From: Marinomonas colpomeniae
Lineage (GTDB): Bacteria; Pseudomonadota; Gammaproteobacteria; Pseudomonadales; Marinomonadaceae
DNA length: 64,000 nucleotides
Direction of reading: 5' to 3'
Assembly: GCF_014803385.1 (NCBI RefSeq)
Contig: NZ_JACYFC010000005.1
Location: forward strand, 124,001-188,000
How positions within the stretch are numbered: the first letter of the stretch is position 1; each line of letters starts with the position of its first letter. Of the stretch, positions 1-9,890 are shown piece by piece. The position numbers were made by a program, and so were the translations under genes. The notes beneath the pieces are model-generated. The model ran no database searches. It was not told the DNA's origin and saw only the letters and a list, made by a program, of their open reading frames with translations.

Positions 1-161
1 TTATTAATGTGGTCGAGCAGTACCGTCGTGGCGAAGTGAATCTCGCCACTCCGATGACACTACTGCAACATTATTTAAAACATTACGGCAGTGAATACAT
101 TAATCAGCAAAGCTATTTCGCTCCGTACCCAACGCCATTAGGTATTCGTAATACGGTTTAG
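1..161 (+). CDS. C-terminal end of a YbgA-like (DUF1722) protein, partial
   Basis: An open frame runs in from the left edge (codons starting at base 3) and stops with TAG at 159-161, giving about 52 residues. The segment EQYRRGEVNLATPMTLLQHY followed by a PYPTPLGIRNTV ending resembles the tail of DUF1722/YbgA proteins, where a YRRG-x-PLT-LL stretch is followed by a P-x-P-x-x-L-x-LRN terminus. In E. coli ybgA lies directly upstream of the photolyase gene, the same arrangement as here, with 13 bases between the genes. The biochemical role of the family is not settled. Only the end of the gene is in the window, so the identity rests on this short tail plus synteny. Confidence 0.6.
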   Translation, partial: INVVEQYRRGEVNLATPMTLLQHYLKHYGSEYINQQSYFAPYPTPLGIRNTV

Positions 162-174
162 GACTCAAAAAACA

Positions 175-1572
175 ATGAAAATTGAACACCTTGTTTGGCT
201 AAGAAACGATCTTCGCAGCTTAGATAACCCAGCTCTTTACCATGCCTCCCAGCAAGGTAATGTTGCTGTGGTTGTCGCAGTAACACCACAACAATGGGCA
301 GAGCATAACGAATCAGATGCCAAAACAGGTCTGCGAGCAGGCCTTATTCAAACGCTTGCTAATACCTTAGCGACACTTGGTATTCCATTGCATCTCATTC
401 ACGCAGACACTTTTTCACAAATGCCAGATGAGATAACTGATTTCTGTTTAAAGCAAGGCATCAAACATCTCTGGTTTAACCGTGATTTACCGATACACGA
501 AAAACAAAGAGACAAATCTGTCTGTCTGTCTCTAAAAAACCACAATATAGATGTACACGTTCAGGGTGCTGATTTAATCGTCCCTCAATCCGTACTGAGT
601 CAACAAGGCACACCTTTTAAAGTGTTCACGCCTTTCTTTAAACGCTGGGTAACCTTACTTGCCCAACAAGACCTAACACCGTTACCGGCTCCTGAATCAC
701 AAGCCGAGCCAATTGACCCAATATTGCTTAACTTAGACTGGAGTAAGCCTTTTAGGGAAGATTTATGGCCTGCAGACCAAGACACAGCCAAAAAGCGTCT
801 TTGGCAATTCTGCCACCATAAAGAGCGTCACTACCAAACAGGTAGAGATTACCCAATACAGCCTGCTACCAGTACGATTTCCCCTTATCTTGCATTGGGC
901 GCATTGGGTCCAAGACAATGCTTAGAGGCTATTTTTTACACTTGCGATCAAGAGGAAAAAAAATGGCAAGACAGTATTTGGCTCAAAGAGCTCGCGTGGC
1001 GTGATTTCTATCGTCAGTTAATGGAACATTTCCCTTCGCTCTCGATGAATCAGCCGTTCAAACCTAATACTAATTTCCTACGCTGGCGTAATAACCAAGA
1101 TGAGTTTTATGCTTGGTGTGAAGGTAAGACCGGATTCCCTATTGTTGATGCGGCCATGAGGCAGCTCAATCAAACAGGTTGGATGCATAACCGTCTCAGA
1201 ATGATTACGGCAAGTTTCTTTACCAAGCTGCTTTTTGCTGATTGGCGAAAAGGCGAAGCCTACTTTATGAGTAAGTTAATTGACGGTGAATTTGCAGCCA
1301 ACAATGGCGGTTGGCAATGGAGTGCATCGACAGGTTGCGATGCCGCGCCATACTTTCGAGTCTTTAACCCAACCAGACAATCTGAAACTTACGATAAAGC
1401 AGGTGATTTTATCCGCCGATTCGTACCTGAACTGGCTGAGTTAGATGCGAAGTCCATACATAGTCCAAGCTCAGAACAAAGAAAACGATGCAATTACCCA
1501 GAGCCTATCATTGATTACAAGCCAGCAAGATTGGCAGCTATCGATGCATTTCACGAACTAAAAATGCTCTAG
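175..1572 (+). CDS. phrB: Deoxyribodipyrimidine photo-lyase (class I CPD photolyase)
   Basis: This light-driven flavoprotein splits cyclobutane pyrimidine dimers in DNA. The 465 residues match the usual class I length. Residues 1-165 form the antenna-binding alpha/beta domain, opening with VWLRNDLRSLDNPAL. Residues 200-460 form the helical FAD domain, with WLKELAWRDFYR near 269-280, W357 in FADWRKGEAY, and the FAD/DNA signature NNGGWQWSASTG at 377-388 followed by PYFRVFNP. The tryptophans around 315, 357 and 380 fit the electron-transfer triad. The gene follows a YbgA-like gene as in enterobacteria. The start ATG at 175 has only a weak ribosome site, suggesting translation coupled to the upstream gene. 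A cryptochrome is less likely because of the ybgA linkage and full motif set. Confidence 0.95.
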   Translation: MKIEHLVWLRNDLRSLDNPALYHASQQGNVAVVVAVTPQQWAEHNESDAKTGLRAGLIQTLANTLATLGIPLHLIHADTFSQMPDEITDFCLKQGIKHLWFNRDLPIHEKQRDKSVCLSLKNHNIDVHVQGADLIVPQSVLSQQGTPFKVFTPFFKRWVTLLAQQDLTPLPAPESQAEPIDPILLNLDWSKPFREDLWPADQDTAKKRLWQFCHHKERHYQTGRDYPIQPATSTISPYLALGALGPRQCLEAIFYTCDQEEKKWQDSIWLKELAWRDFYRQLMEHFPSLSMNQPFKPNTNFLRWRNNQDEFYAWCEGKTGFPIVDAAMRQLNQTGWMHNRLRMITASFFTKLLFADWRKGEAYFMSKLIDGEFAANNGGWQWSASTGCDAAPYFRVFNPTRQSETYDKAGDFIRRFVPELAELDAKSIHSPSSEQRKRCNYPEPIIDYKPARLAAIDAFHELKML

Positions 1573-1750
1573 TAACAGTTTTAACAAAAGCTCTGCTACT
1601 GGAGCCTTTCTTCATAGAAAATTTACCTTACTGGCTTTCTAATGATGTAGAGTCTGTCTATACTTTGAGCTGTAACAAACTAAAACTTAGCTTTTATCAG
1701 CTCTGACAACACTATATAATTCGGAAAATTTTTTAGGTCTATTTATCTTT

Positions 1751-2242
1751 ATGTCTGATCCACAGCACTTACACGACGTTTTAGTTCATCTACGACGCAT
1801 TATTCGAGCAACAGACCTACAATCAAAACGTGTTGTAAAAGCCTGCGGCTTAACCATTCCTCAAATTATGGTACTTAGATCCATTGAAGAACTTGGTGAT
1901 GTTACTGTGCGCCGTATTTCAGACAGCGTATCGTTAAGCCAAGCCACAGTAACAACTATCCTTAACCGCTTAGAAGACAGAAAATACGTAGAGCGCGTAA
2001 GAGCACAAAAAGATAAACGCATAGTTAATGCACGCCTTACAGAGCTCGGCATTAATATACTCAAAACGACACCACCTTTATTACACGAAAAATTTATAGG
2101 CGAATTTGAGTCATTAGAAGGATGGGAACAAACGCAAGTTTTGTCTTCGTTACAGCGCATTGCAGTGATGATGGATGCTGAATCATTAGATGCAGCGCCT
2201 TTGCTATACATCAATCCCCCTAATGCTGAATCGATCATTTAA
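1751..2242 (+). CDS. MarR-family transcriptional regulator, CosR/EctR-like
   Basis: A 163-residue winged-helix repressor. The core holds a MarR fold with helix-turn-helix around residues 50-85 (RRISDSVSLSQATVTTILNR) and a wing ending in DKRIVNARLTELG. The N-terminal LRRIIRATDLQSKR segment resembles the osmoregulatory MarR branch (CosR of Vibrio, EctR of methylotrophs), which represses compatible-solute genes at low salt. It sits just upstream, on the same strand, of a glycine-betaine/choline ABC transporter, which supports an osmotic or betaine-linked role. A strong terminator separates it from that operon, so it is transcribed independently. Family membership is clear; the CosR-like specificity is inferred from memory of the family and from context. 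Confidence 0.85.
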   Translation: MSDPQHLHDVLVHLRRIIRATDLQSKRVVKACGLTIPQIMVLRSIEELGDVTVRRISDSVSLSQATVTTILNRLEDRKYVERVRAQKDKRIVNARLTELGINILKTTPPLLHEKFIGEFESLEGWEQTQVLSSLQRIAVMMDAESLDAAPLLYINPPNAESII

Positions 2243-2257
2243 ATTCACTTAAATACT

Positions 2258-2299
2258 AAAATAGCCCTAAAAATACTAGTAGATTTTTAGGGCTATTTT
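2258..2299 (+). terminator. Rho-independent terminator after the marR gene
   Basis: Seventeen-base inverted repeat: AAAATAGCCCTAAAAAT (2258-2274) pairs with ATTTTTAGGGCTATTTT (2283-2299), with an 8-base loop and a T-rich right arm. It separates the regulator from the transporter operon. Confidence 0.9.
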
Positions 2300-2577
2300 G
2301 TTTCTACCTATACGATCTATTTCTTCATGATTTAAAACTGTATTTTCCCTACACTTTTCCCTGTTCTCTTATACTAAAACACCATTCTTCTCTAAGCATA
2401 TTGTCTATCAAACATATCGCAGTGATATAGGAAAGCTCAACAAAACAGGCCCTCTCAACAACTAAATATAAAACTAATCATACAAATAAATTTGATGTAT
2501 AAACATTAGATCTATAAACTAAATACAGTTTGATCACTAATTATTATAATATTTATAACATTAAAAGGAACCAAACC
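2300..2577 (+). promoter_or_regulatory. Leader/promoter region of the betaine transporter operon
   Basis: The stretch from 2243 to 2577 has no gene. After the terminator it is AT-rich. A possible sigma-70 promoter is TTGATG (2492-2497) and TAAACT (2515-2520) with a 17-base spacer, each matching the consensus at four of six positions. The ribosome site AAAAGGAA lies at 2563-2570, just before ATG 2578. I see no clean regulator palindrome; the adjacent MarR protein is the obvious candidate to bind here, but that is inference. Confidence 0.35.
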
Positions 2578-3576
2578 ATGTACTTAAAGACCCTTTCTGC
2601 ACTTACTGTGATGCTTTCTGCGTCGTCTGCGTTTGCTGCAAATGACAATTGTGGCGATCTAACCATTGCTGACATGACGTGGAGCTCAGCGACATTAATA
2701 GCCAACATTGATAGCTTTATTCTTACTGAAGGTTATAACTGTAACGTCGAGTTAGTTCCAGGTGATACGAATGCGACAGGCGCTTCTATCATTGAAAGAG
2801 GTGAGCCTGATATAGCACCAGAGCTATGGTCAAATGCTCTAGCTGAAGCGATATCGAAAGGTATTGCAGAAAAACGCATTCGCGTCGCAGGCAAAGCACT
2901 TTCTGATGGCGGTGAAGAAGGTTTTTGGATACCTAAATACCTAGTCGATGAAAATCCAGCACTTGCATCAATGGAAGAAATCCTAAAACACCCCGAGCTA
3001 TTCAAGCACCCAGAAGATGACTCATTAGGCGCTCTATATAGCTGTCCTGCAGGTTGGAACTGTCAAATTTCTACAGGCCATTTATTTGAAGCCTTTAATA
3101 TGGAAGAGCGTGGTTTTGATTTAATTGATCCCGGTTCTGCTGCAGGCCTTTCTGGTTCTATTGCTAAAGCTTACGAACGTAAAGAAGGTTGGTTAGGCTA
3201 CTATTGGGCTCCTACTGCTGTTTTAGGTAAATATGAAATGGTAAAAGTAGACTTTGGCTCTGGCATTGATTTAAAACACTTCCAAACCTGCCTTACACAA
3301 GAATATTGTGAAGATCCAAAACCTAGCATGTACCCACCATCACCTGTAGATACAGTAACAACGGAAGCATTAGCAAGTGAAAAACCTGCTGTTTATGAGT
3401 ATTTAACTAAACGCTCATTTACTAATGCAAAAATGAATACTCTATTAGCATGGATGGAAGAGAATCAAGCTCAAGGAGACTTTGCTGCTGAATACTTTCT
3501 AAAGAATAATGAAGCAATTTGGTCTACTTGGGTTTCTGCTGATGCTGCCAAAAAGATAAAAGCAGCTCTTAACTAA
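2578..3576 (+). CDS. Glycine betaine/choline ABC transporter, periplasmic substrate-binding protein
   Basis: A 332-residue ProX/OpuAC-type binding protein that delivers a quaternary ammonium compound to the inner-membrane permease encoded next. The ORF is open further upstream, but ATG 2578 is chosen because AAAAGGAA precedes it and it directly starts a signal peptide (MYLKTLSALTVMLSASSAFA, cleavage near residue 20). The mature protein opens with CGDLTIADMTWSSATLIANI, the usual OpuAC strand order, and is rich in aromatic positions suited to a cation-pi cage (WSN, GYYWAPT). Ligand could be betaine, choline or proline betaine; the sequence does not decide. It is first in a three-gene operon with a possible attenuating hairpin before the permease. 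Confidence 0.9.
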   Translation: MYLKTLSALTVMLSASSAFAANDNCGDLTIADMTWSSATLIANIDSFILTEGYNCNVELVPGDTNATGASIIERGEPDIAPELWSNALAEAISKGIAEKRIRVAGKALSDGGEEGFWIPKYLVDENPALASMEEILKHPELFKHPEDDSLGALYSCPAGWNCQISTGHLFEAFNMEERGFDLIDPGSAAGLSGSIAKAYERKEGWLGYYWAPTAVLGKYEMVKVDFGSGIDLKHFQTCLTQEYCEDPKPSMYPPSPVDTVTTEALASEKPAVYEYLTKRSFTNAKMNTLLAWMEENQAQGDFAAEYFLKNNEAIWSTWVSADAAKKIKAALN

Positions 3577-3593
3577 AAGCACACCTATACTAC

Positions 3594-3634
3594 AAGCACT
3601 AGAGCCTTAAATTAACGGTGATAGTGCTTTTCAC
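3594..3634 (+). terminator. Possible attenuator between binding protein and permease genes
   Basis: AAGCACTA (3594-3601) pairs with TAGTGCTT (3622-3629), followed by the T-rich stretch TTTCACTTTTCTTT. A partial terminator here would make the binding protein in excess over the membrane parts, a common design. The long loop (20 bases) makes it only moderately convincing. Confidence 0.4.
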
Positions 3635-3666
3635 TTTTCTTTATAAAAAACAAGGTTCCAATACAA

Positions 3667-4563
3667 ATGGCAGATAGCTCTTGGTTTACTAGCTTCCCAC
3701 AGTTAGATAGGAAAGATCTAACTATCTTCAAAAGAACATTAGATGGTGCCTATCGAGAATTTTCCCGTAATTACGGTGAATTAATTGAAGGCTTTTTTGA
3801 TCCATTACTTACCTTTTTAATTTGGTTCGAAAAATTGCTATTAGCCTCTCCTTGGTGGCTAACCATGGGAATAATTGTTGCTATTGTCTATAGCGCCACA
3901 CGCTCATGGAAACTCTGTACCGGCGTACTCGCATCACTTATTGCCATTGGTATTTTTGGTATGTGGGACGATACCATGCGTACCTTAAGCATCATTACCA
4001 TTTGTACCCTACTCTCTATCGTTATAGGTGTACCTACTGGTATTTTGATGTCTCGTTCAAATAGAATGCAGTCCCTCATAACGCCTATTCTAGACGTCAT
4101 GCAGACCATGCCTGCATTTGTCTACTTAATACCGGTTGTCATGCTATTAGGCATTGGTAAAATTCCAGGTGTTATCGCGGTTATTGTTTACGCTGTTCCT
4201 CCGGTTATCCGCCTAACTAATTTGGGTATTCGTTTAGTCGACAAAGAAATCATGGAGGCCGCAACCGCATTTGGAGCGACCAATACACAGAAGCTATTTG
4301 GTGTTCAATTACCCCTCGCAATGCCAACTATTATGGCAGGTATAAACCAAACTATTATGATGGCACTAGCGATGGTTGTTGTGGCGTCAATGATAGGTGT
4401 TAAAGGCTTAGGACAACCTGTTTTACAGTCGATTACCAACCAATACTTTACGTTAGGTTTATTGAATGGGTTGGCCATTGTAGCCCTTGCGATTATTTTT
4501 GACCGAGTCTCTCAGGCTTATGCTAAACGCTCACAAAAACACCTAGGAAATCGTCATGACTAG
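3667..4563 (+). CDS. Glycine betaine/choline ABC transporter permease (ProW-like)
   Basis: Inner-membrane permease of 298 residues. Residues 1-60 are cytoplasmic or amphipathic, followed by several hydrophobic segments (about 62-80, 85-105, 108-130, 145-165, 210-235, 260-280). The BPD permease signature reads EAATAFGATNTQKLFGVQLP, the EAA loop that contacts the ATPase. It lies between the binding protein and the ATPase and overlaps the ATPase start by 8 bases, implying translational coupling. The length and single-permease arrangement are those of ProW rather than the split OpuBB/BD type. Confidence 0.92.
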   Translation: MADSSWFTSFPQLDRKDLTIFKRTLDGAYREFSRNYGELIEGFFDPLLTFLIWFEKLLLASPWWLTMGIIVAIVYSATRSWKLCTGVLASLIAIGIFGMWDDTMRTLSIITICTLLSIVIGVPTGILMSRSNRMQSLITPILDVMQTMPAFVYLIPVVMLLGIGKIPGVIAVIVYAVPPVIRLTNLGIRLVDKEIMEAATAFGATNTQKLFGVQLPLAMPTIMAGINQTIMMALAMVVVASMIGVKGLGQPVLQSITNQYFTLGLLNGLAIVALAIIFDRVSQAYAKRSQKHLGNRHD

Positions 4564-5764
4564 TATAAACACAAATAACCAAACGACGAGCCCTCTTATA
4601 GAAATCAATGGTTTATATAAAGTCTTTGGCCCTAAAGAACAAAGTATTTTACCGCTACTAGAAACAGGCAAGAGCAAGAAAGATGTATTGGCAGAAACGG
4701 GTCACACTGTTGGTTTACGTGATATTAACTTAGATGTACAACAAGGCGAAATCTTTGTCATCATGGGACTTTCGGGTTCTGGTAAATCTACGCTTATTCG
4801 ACACTTCAACCGCTTAATTGACCCTACTTCAGGTCAAATAAAAGTTGAAGGTGAAGACATTATGCAACTGTCTAAAGACGAATTAATCGAATTTAGACGC
4901 CACAAAATGTCTATGGTATTTCAAAATTTCGGACTCATGCCACATCGAACTGTTTTAGAAAATGTTGCCTATGGTTTACAAATTCAGAAAGTTCCAAAAA
5001 AAGAGCGATCCGAGAAAGCAGTAACATGGCTTGAAACAGTAGGCCTAGCTGGATACGAAGAACAGTATCCTGGGCAACTTTCTGGTGGTCAACAACAGCG
5101 TGTTGGTTTAGCTAGAGCGTTATGTACAGACGCAGAGATTCTTCTGATGGATGAGGCGTTTTCTGCACTTGACCCTCTTATACGAAGTGAGATGCAAGGT
5201 CAGCTGCTTGAGCTACAAGAAAAACTAAAGAAAACCATTATCTTTATCACTCACGATCTGGATGAAGCCTTGCGCATCGGTGACCGTATTGCCATTTTAA
5301 ATGATGGTGTAGTATCACAAATAGGCACACCTGTAGATATTCTTCTTAACCCTGCAGACGACTACGTAGAAGCTTTTGTTAAAGATGTAAACCGTGCCCG
5401 TGCAGTGCCTGTTAAGACTATTATGCAACAGTCAGTACCTATTATAAAATCGGCCAATCTAGCAGAAGCTATTGCTAAACTACCTAAACAAGGCTATGCA
5501 TTTTATCAAAATGAATCTGGGTTCCATGGCCTTCTAACTCGTAAGAAACTGGAAGCTGCCATTAAGCTACGTCCAGAAGGCAACATAACGCCTGAAGATG
5601 TAACTGAGATTCCTAATTTAATGCCTGACATGCTCTTACAAGAAGCTTTATCTGACTCATTAACATCGGAATATTCTCTACCAGTTCTAGATGAAGACGG
5701 GCGATATGTTGGTGATCTTAGCTCAGAAAGTTTAGCTGAAACACTTGAATATACAGCAGAGTAA
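4556..5764 (+). CDS. Glycine betaine/choline ABC transporter ATP-binding protein (ProV-like, with CBS domains)
   Basis: ATPase subunit of the betaine transporter, 402 residues. Walker A is GLSGSGKST at 71-79, the signature LSGGQQQ begins at 175, and Walker B is ILLMDEAFSALD from 195. The switch histidine lies in FITHDLDEA. Residues about 285-400 form the tandem CBS regulatory region typical of ProV/OpuAA, which senses ionic strength or nucleotides in characterised members. The N-terminal insert before Walker A (residues 20-55) is also ProV-like. It is last in the operon and is followed by a strong terminator. Confidence 0.93.
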   Translation: MTSINTNNQTTSPLIEINGLYKVFGPKEQSILPLLETGKSKKDVLAETGHTVGLRDINLDVQQGEIFVIMGLSGSGKSTLIRHFNRLIDPTSGQIKVEGEDIMQLSKDELIEFRRHKMSMVFQNFGLMPHRTVLENVAYGLQIQKVPKKERSEKAVTWLETVGLAGYEEQYPGQLSGGQQQRVGLARALCTDAEILLMDEAFSALDPLIRSEMQGQLLELQEKLKKTIIFITHDLDEALRIGDRIAILNDGVVSQIGTPVDILLNPADDYVEAFVKDVNRARAVPVKTIMQQSVPIIKSANLAEAIAKLPKQGYAFYQNESGFHGLLTRKKLEAAIKLRPEGNITPEDVTEIPNLMPDMLLQEALSDSLTSEYSLPVLDEDGRYVGDLSSESLAETLEYTAE

Positions 5765-5780
5765 AGCTTAAAAAGAAACA

Positions 5781-5823
5781 AAAAAAACCGTATTCATTTT
5801 AATCTATGAATACGGTTTTTTTT
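5781..5823. terminator. Bidirectional terminator between proV-like gene and dapB
   Basis: ACCGTATTCAT (from 5787) and ATGAATACGGT (to 5816) pair, flanked by seven A on the left and eight T on the right (5781-5823). It can stop transcription of the transporter operon on the plus strand and of dapB on the minus strand. Confidence 0.92.
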
Positions 5824-5882
5824 GATTAAGCTCAACATTCAAGCTCAACTATGAACAGAATAAAGAACACTACTCACTTCTC

Positions 5883-6772
<890 letters not shown>

Positions 6773-6790
6773 AGGTATTAAAGTGTCGTT

Positions 6791-7783
6791 CTAAAAAATT
6801 TCATTAGGCGCTAATTCTTCAACACTCAATAGATCAAACTCAATAACACCTTCTTCAGGCAAATCATCAGGGCTTTCTCGCATTTGAGGTCGTGAATTAT
6901 CATTTTGCTTAATCACAATTTCAACACGTCTATTCGTTGCTCGATTATCAGAAGTGTCGTTTGGCACTAAAGGGCGAGTATCCGCATAACCCGTCACAGC
7001 AAAGCGGCTTTGATCAAGCTGACCTGTGGCAAAAAGCTCTTCCGCAACAGAAATTGCACGCGCAGAAGATAATTGCCAATTAGAACGGAATTGACGGCTA
7101 TCTATAGGAATATTGTCGGTATTTCCCTCTACTGAAATAGTTCCTTGAATCCCAACCAGTACATCTCGGATTAAATCTATAACTGGAATAAAGTCGTAAT
7201 TCAGTTCAGCAGATCCAGAACTAAACGACCCTTTATCTTTTATACGTATGGTGATGGTTTCTTCTTGCGTTTCGATTTCTACTGTACCTTTTGAGATCTC
7301 TTCTCGTAATACAGACGCTATTTGTTGAGCATCACCTTCTGTTTCTTGAATTTTTTGCTGCCTATCAATATCAGCCTGAGATTTATTAACAAAAGTCACA
7401 GGAGCTGGTGCTCCAGAATCACTTGCTTGTTTTAATGTAGCGTCATCAGGTTTACAAAGAACCTCTAAAGTATTCTCAGGTATACTATCTACTTTTTGCC
7501 TCACTTCATTAATTGGCGTAGGTTCTGGACGCCCTGGACTAAACTCTTGTGCAATAACAGACGTTCCCATTGGTATAGCTTCCGCCCTTACTTCAGCCTG
7601 CACACCAAAAGCCAACTTTAAAGAACCAGCAAGTTGTTTAAATTTTGTCACATCCATTTCTGCAAATGACAATAAAAGTACAAAGAAACACAACAACAAA
7701 GACATGAGATCCGCAAAGGTTCCCATGTAAGCTGGCAAGCCCTCTATGCATTCAGGGCAATCTGATTCTTCTTCATCACTCAT
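6791..7783 (-). CDS. pomB: Flagellar stator protein PomB (MotB family, sodium type)
   Basis: Stator subunit that anchors the ion channel of the flagellar motor to peptidoglycan. It has 330 residues with a short cytoplasmic N-terminus and one membrane helix (21-40, GTFADLMSLLLCFFVLLLSF) carrying the essential aspartate D25. A plug/linker region follows, with the conserved FSPGRPEPTPI. A C-terminal OmpA-like peptidoglycan-binding domain (about 195-300) contains NTDNIPI, RSNWQLSSARA and RATNRRVEI. Similarity to Vibrio PomB through the TM and linker favours sodium coupling. It is 24 bases downstream of pomA, co-transcribed. Confidence 0.93.
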   Translation of the reverse strand: MSDEEESDCPECIEGLPAYMGTFADLMSLLLCFFVLLLSFAEMDVTKFKQLAGSLKLAFGVQAEVRAEAIPMGTSVIAQEFSPGRPEPTPINEVRQKVDSIPENTLEVLCKPDDATLKQASDSGAPAPVTFVNKSQADIDRQQKIQETEGDAQQIASVLREEISKGTVEIETQEETITIRIKDKGSFSSGSAELNYDFIPVIDLIRDVLVGIQGTISVEGNTDNIPIDSRQFRSNWQLSSARAISVAEELFATGQLDQSRFAVTGYADTRPLVPNDTSDNRATNRRVEIVIKQNDNSRPQMRESPDDLPEEGVIEFDLLSVEELAPNEIF

Positions 7784-7807
7784 TATAGAATCCGTTTATC
7801 ACTAAAT

Positions 7808-8563
7808 TTATTCACGCTCAGTACGCTTACCTTCAGCTAGGTAAGTTTTAAGAGAGCCATCTAATATCCGAGGGTTTTGGCCTGATTGAATGGCCAATAA
7901 AGCATCTAATATAAGCTTTTGATTAAGTAACTCTTCATCCGCTCGAGCATTGAGCTTGGCTTGTATAGGAAGAAACATCATATTTGCCAAGATAGCACCA
8001 TAAAGTGTTGTCAAAAGTGCTATAGCCATCGCAGGGCCAATCGAATCAGGGTCAGACATATTAGACAACATCTGTACCAAACCCACCAAGGTTCCTATCA
8101 TTCCCATCGCAGGGGCAACATCACCTAAAGCTTTAAATATTTTTGCGCCATTATTATGACGTATATAGGATTGAGTCATTTCCTTAGAAAGTTGAGCTTT
8201 TACAATCGTACCATCGTGACCATCGACCAGCATCTGAATACCTTTTGATAAAAAAGGATGCCCCACTTCTTTACCCTCTAAGGACAGTAATCCACCTTTT
8301 CGTGCTTCATCCGCTAATCCGTATATTTCATCAATCAAAGTATCCATTGGAACACTTTTAAACATAAACGCTTTCGCAGCAATTTTACCTGCTCCAAGAA
8401 ACTGCCCCAAAGGGTATTGCATTAATGCAACAAGCAGTGAGCCCGTCACTACAATAAGTATTGAGGTGGTATCTACGAACATCCCAGCTGATCCGCCTAA
8501 CACAATAGCAGTAATAACAACTAAAAAAGATCCAACAAGTCCTATTAACGTTGCGATATCCAC
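7808..8563 (-). CDS. pomA: Flagellar stator protein PomA (MotA family, sodium type)
   Basis: Four-helix channel subunit of the flagellar stator, 251 residues. It opens MDIATLIGLVGSF, has GMFVDTTSILIVVTGS at the second helix, and carries the conserved GDVAPAMGMIGTLVGLV and ALLTTLYGAILANM blocks of the PomA branch (H+-type MotA has a much longer cytoplasmic loop). The start codon is GTG at 8563, supported by TAGGAGA upstream and by alignment with PomA starts. The gene is divergent from xseB-ispA-dxs, the arrangement found in vibrios. Confidence 0.94.
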   Translation of the reverse strand: MDIATLIGLVGSFLVVITAIVLGGSAGMFVDTTSILIVVTGSLLVALMQYPLGQFLGAGKIAAKAFMFKSVPMDTLIDEIYGLADEARKGGLLSLEGKEVGHPFLSKGIQMLVDGHDGTIVKAQLSKEMTQSYIRHNNGAKIFKALGDVAPAMGMIGTLVGLVQMLSNMSDPDSIGPAMAIALLTTLYGAILANMMFLPIQAKLNARADEELLNQKLILDALLAIQSGQNPRILDGSLKTYLAEGKRTERE

Positions 8564-8737
8564 ACACGTCTCCTAACAAAAAAGCTATAATACAATCTAT
8601 ACGTAGGTATGATTCTATACGAAAGAAGGACCAAGGATCACACCTTCTTACATGATTTTTGTAATTTTCTTTAACTCAGCCTCGAAGAGTTGGTCTTTTT
8701 CTGTTAAAAACCTTGGATACTATAAGAGTAACTATAC

Positions 8738-8980
8738 ATGTCTCGAAAAAGCAGCGTTCGCCATTTTGAAGAAAATCTAGGCGATTTAGATACCATTGTC
8801 ACCCAACTTGAATCTAATCAACTTTCTCTTGAAGAGGCACTAAAAGCCTTTGAAAAAGGTGTTAAACTGAGTCAAGAATGTCAGTTAGTTCTCACTCAGG
8901 CAGAACAAAAAGTTCAAATACTGCTCGAAAAGCAAGATGGAGAACATTTAGAAACTTTTGATCCGGAATCCAATTCGTGA
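8738..8980 (+). CDS. xseB: Exodeoxyribonuclease VII small subunit
   Basis: The 80-residue small subunit binds several-fold to XseA to form exonuclease VII, which degrades single-stranded DNA to oligonucleotides. The family core FEENLGDLDTIVTQLESNQLSLEEALKAFEKGVKLSQECQ is present (residues 9-48 in pieces), a helical hairpin. The stop codon overlaps the GTG start of ispA by four bases (GTGA), so the two are translationally coupled. This xseB-ispA-dxs order is standard in gammaproteobacteria. Confidence 0.96.
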   Translation: MSRKSSVRHFEENLGDLDTIVTQLESNQLSLEEALKAFEKGVKLSQECQLVLTQAEQKVQILLEKQDGEHLETFDPESNS

Positions 8981-9858
8981 CTTTAGACGATTTTTCTCAA
9001 TACGCTCGTCGTCGAGTAGATCATTATCTTACGCAGAACCTAAAAAAATACGAGCCTGCCACGCAATTACAAAGCGCCATGGCATATAGCTTATTTAATG
9101 GTGGTAAGCGTGTTCGCCCTATGCTGACTTATGCCTCTGCATCATTATTTGGCGAAGTTAATACACTAACAGATGCCAGTGCTGCAGCCATTGAATCAAT
9201 TCACGCTTACTCTTTAATTCATGACGATCTCCCTGCTATGGATAATGATGACCTACGCAGAGGTAAGCCCACTTGTCATAAACAATATGATGAAGCAACG
9301 GCAATATTAGCTGGTGATGCACTACAAACCTTTGCTTTTGAATTATTGAGCACACCTGAGCACCATGAAACAGCGATTCAATTACAATTAATCCAAGAAC
9401 TTGTTCACGCTTCTGGACGCCACGGTATGGTAACAGGTCAAATGATTGATTTAGCAAATGTTGGGAAAGGCATCAATATAGAAGCACTTGAACAAATGCA
9501 CCAACACAAAACTGGTGCGTTAATTCGAGCTAGCGTTCGAATGGGAGCGATCAGTACAGGCGCCAAAGATAATAAAGACTTAGCCGCTATTGACGCTTAC
9601 GCCAACGCGATTGGGTTAGCCTTTCAAGTTCAAGACGACATCATAGATATTACAAGTGATACAGCAACATTAGGGAAGACTCAGTTTTCAGATGAGGATG
9701 CCAATAAGCCTACCTACCCTAAACTACTAGGATTAGATGGAGCTCAAACACTTGCGCAACAACTGCATGACCAAGCAATCGATGCCATTTCACCTTTTGG
9801 TGACACTGCTCAACCTTTAGTTGAGCTTGCGAGCTATATTATTGGTCGCAACCACTGA
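8977..9858 (+). CDS. ispA: Farnesyl diphosphate synthase / polyprenyl synthetase
   Basis: Condenses isopentenyl diphosphate with dimethylallyl and geranyl diphosphate to farnesyl diphosphate for quinones and undecaprenyl lipids. It has 293 residues (E. coli 299). The first aspartate-rich motif is DDLPAMDNDD at 83-92 and the second is DDIID at 220-224. NGGKRVRP (41-48) binds the diphosphate. The start is GTG at 8977 inside the xseB stop. It is the middle gene of xseB-ispA-dxs. Confidence 0.96.
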   Translation: MTLDDFSQYARRRVDHYLTQNLKKYEPATQLQSAMAYSLFNGGKRVRPMLTYASASLFGEVNTLTDASAAAIESIHAYSLIHDDLPAMDNDDLRRGKPTCHKQYDEATAILAGDALQTFAFELLSTPEHHETAIQLQLIQELVHASGRHGMVTGQMIDLANVGKGINIEALEQMHQHKTGALIRASVRMGAISTGAKDNKDLAAIDAYANAIGLAFQVQDDIIDITSDTATLGKTQFSDEDANKPTYPKLLGLDGAQTLAQQLHDQAIDAISPFGDTAQPLVELASYIIGRNH

Positions 9859-9890
9859 TATACTTATGCACTTTTTTAGATTAACTGTAT

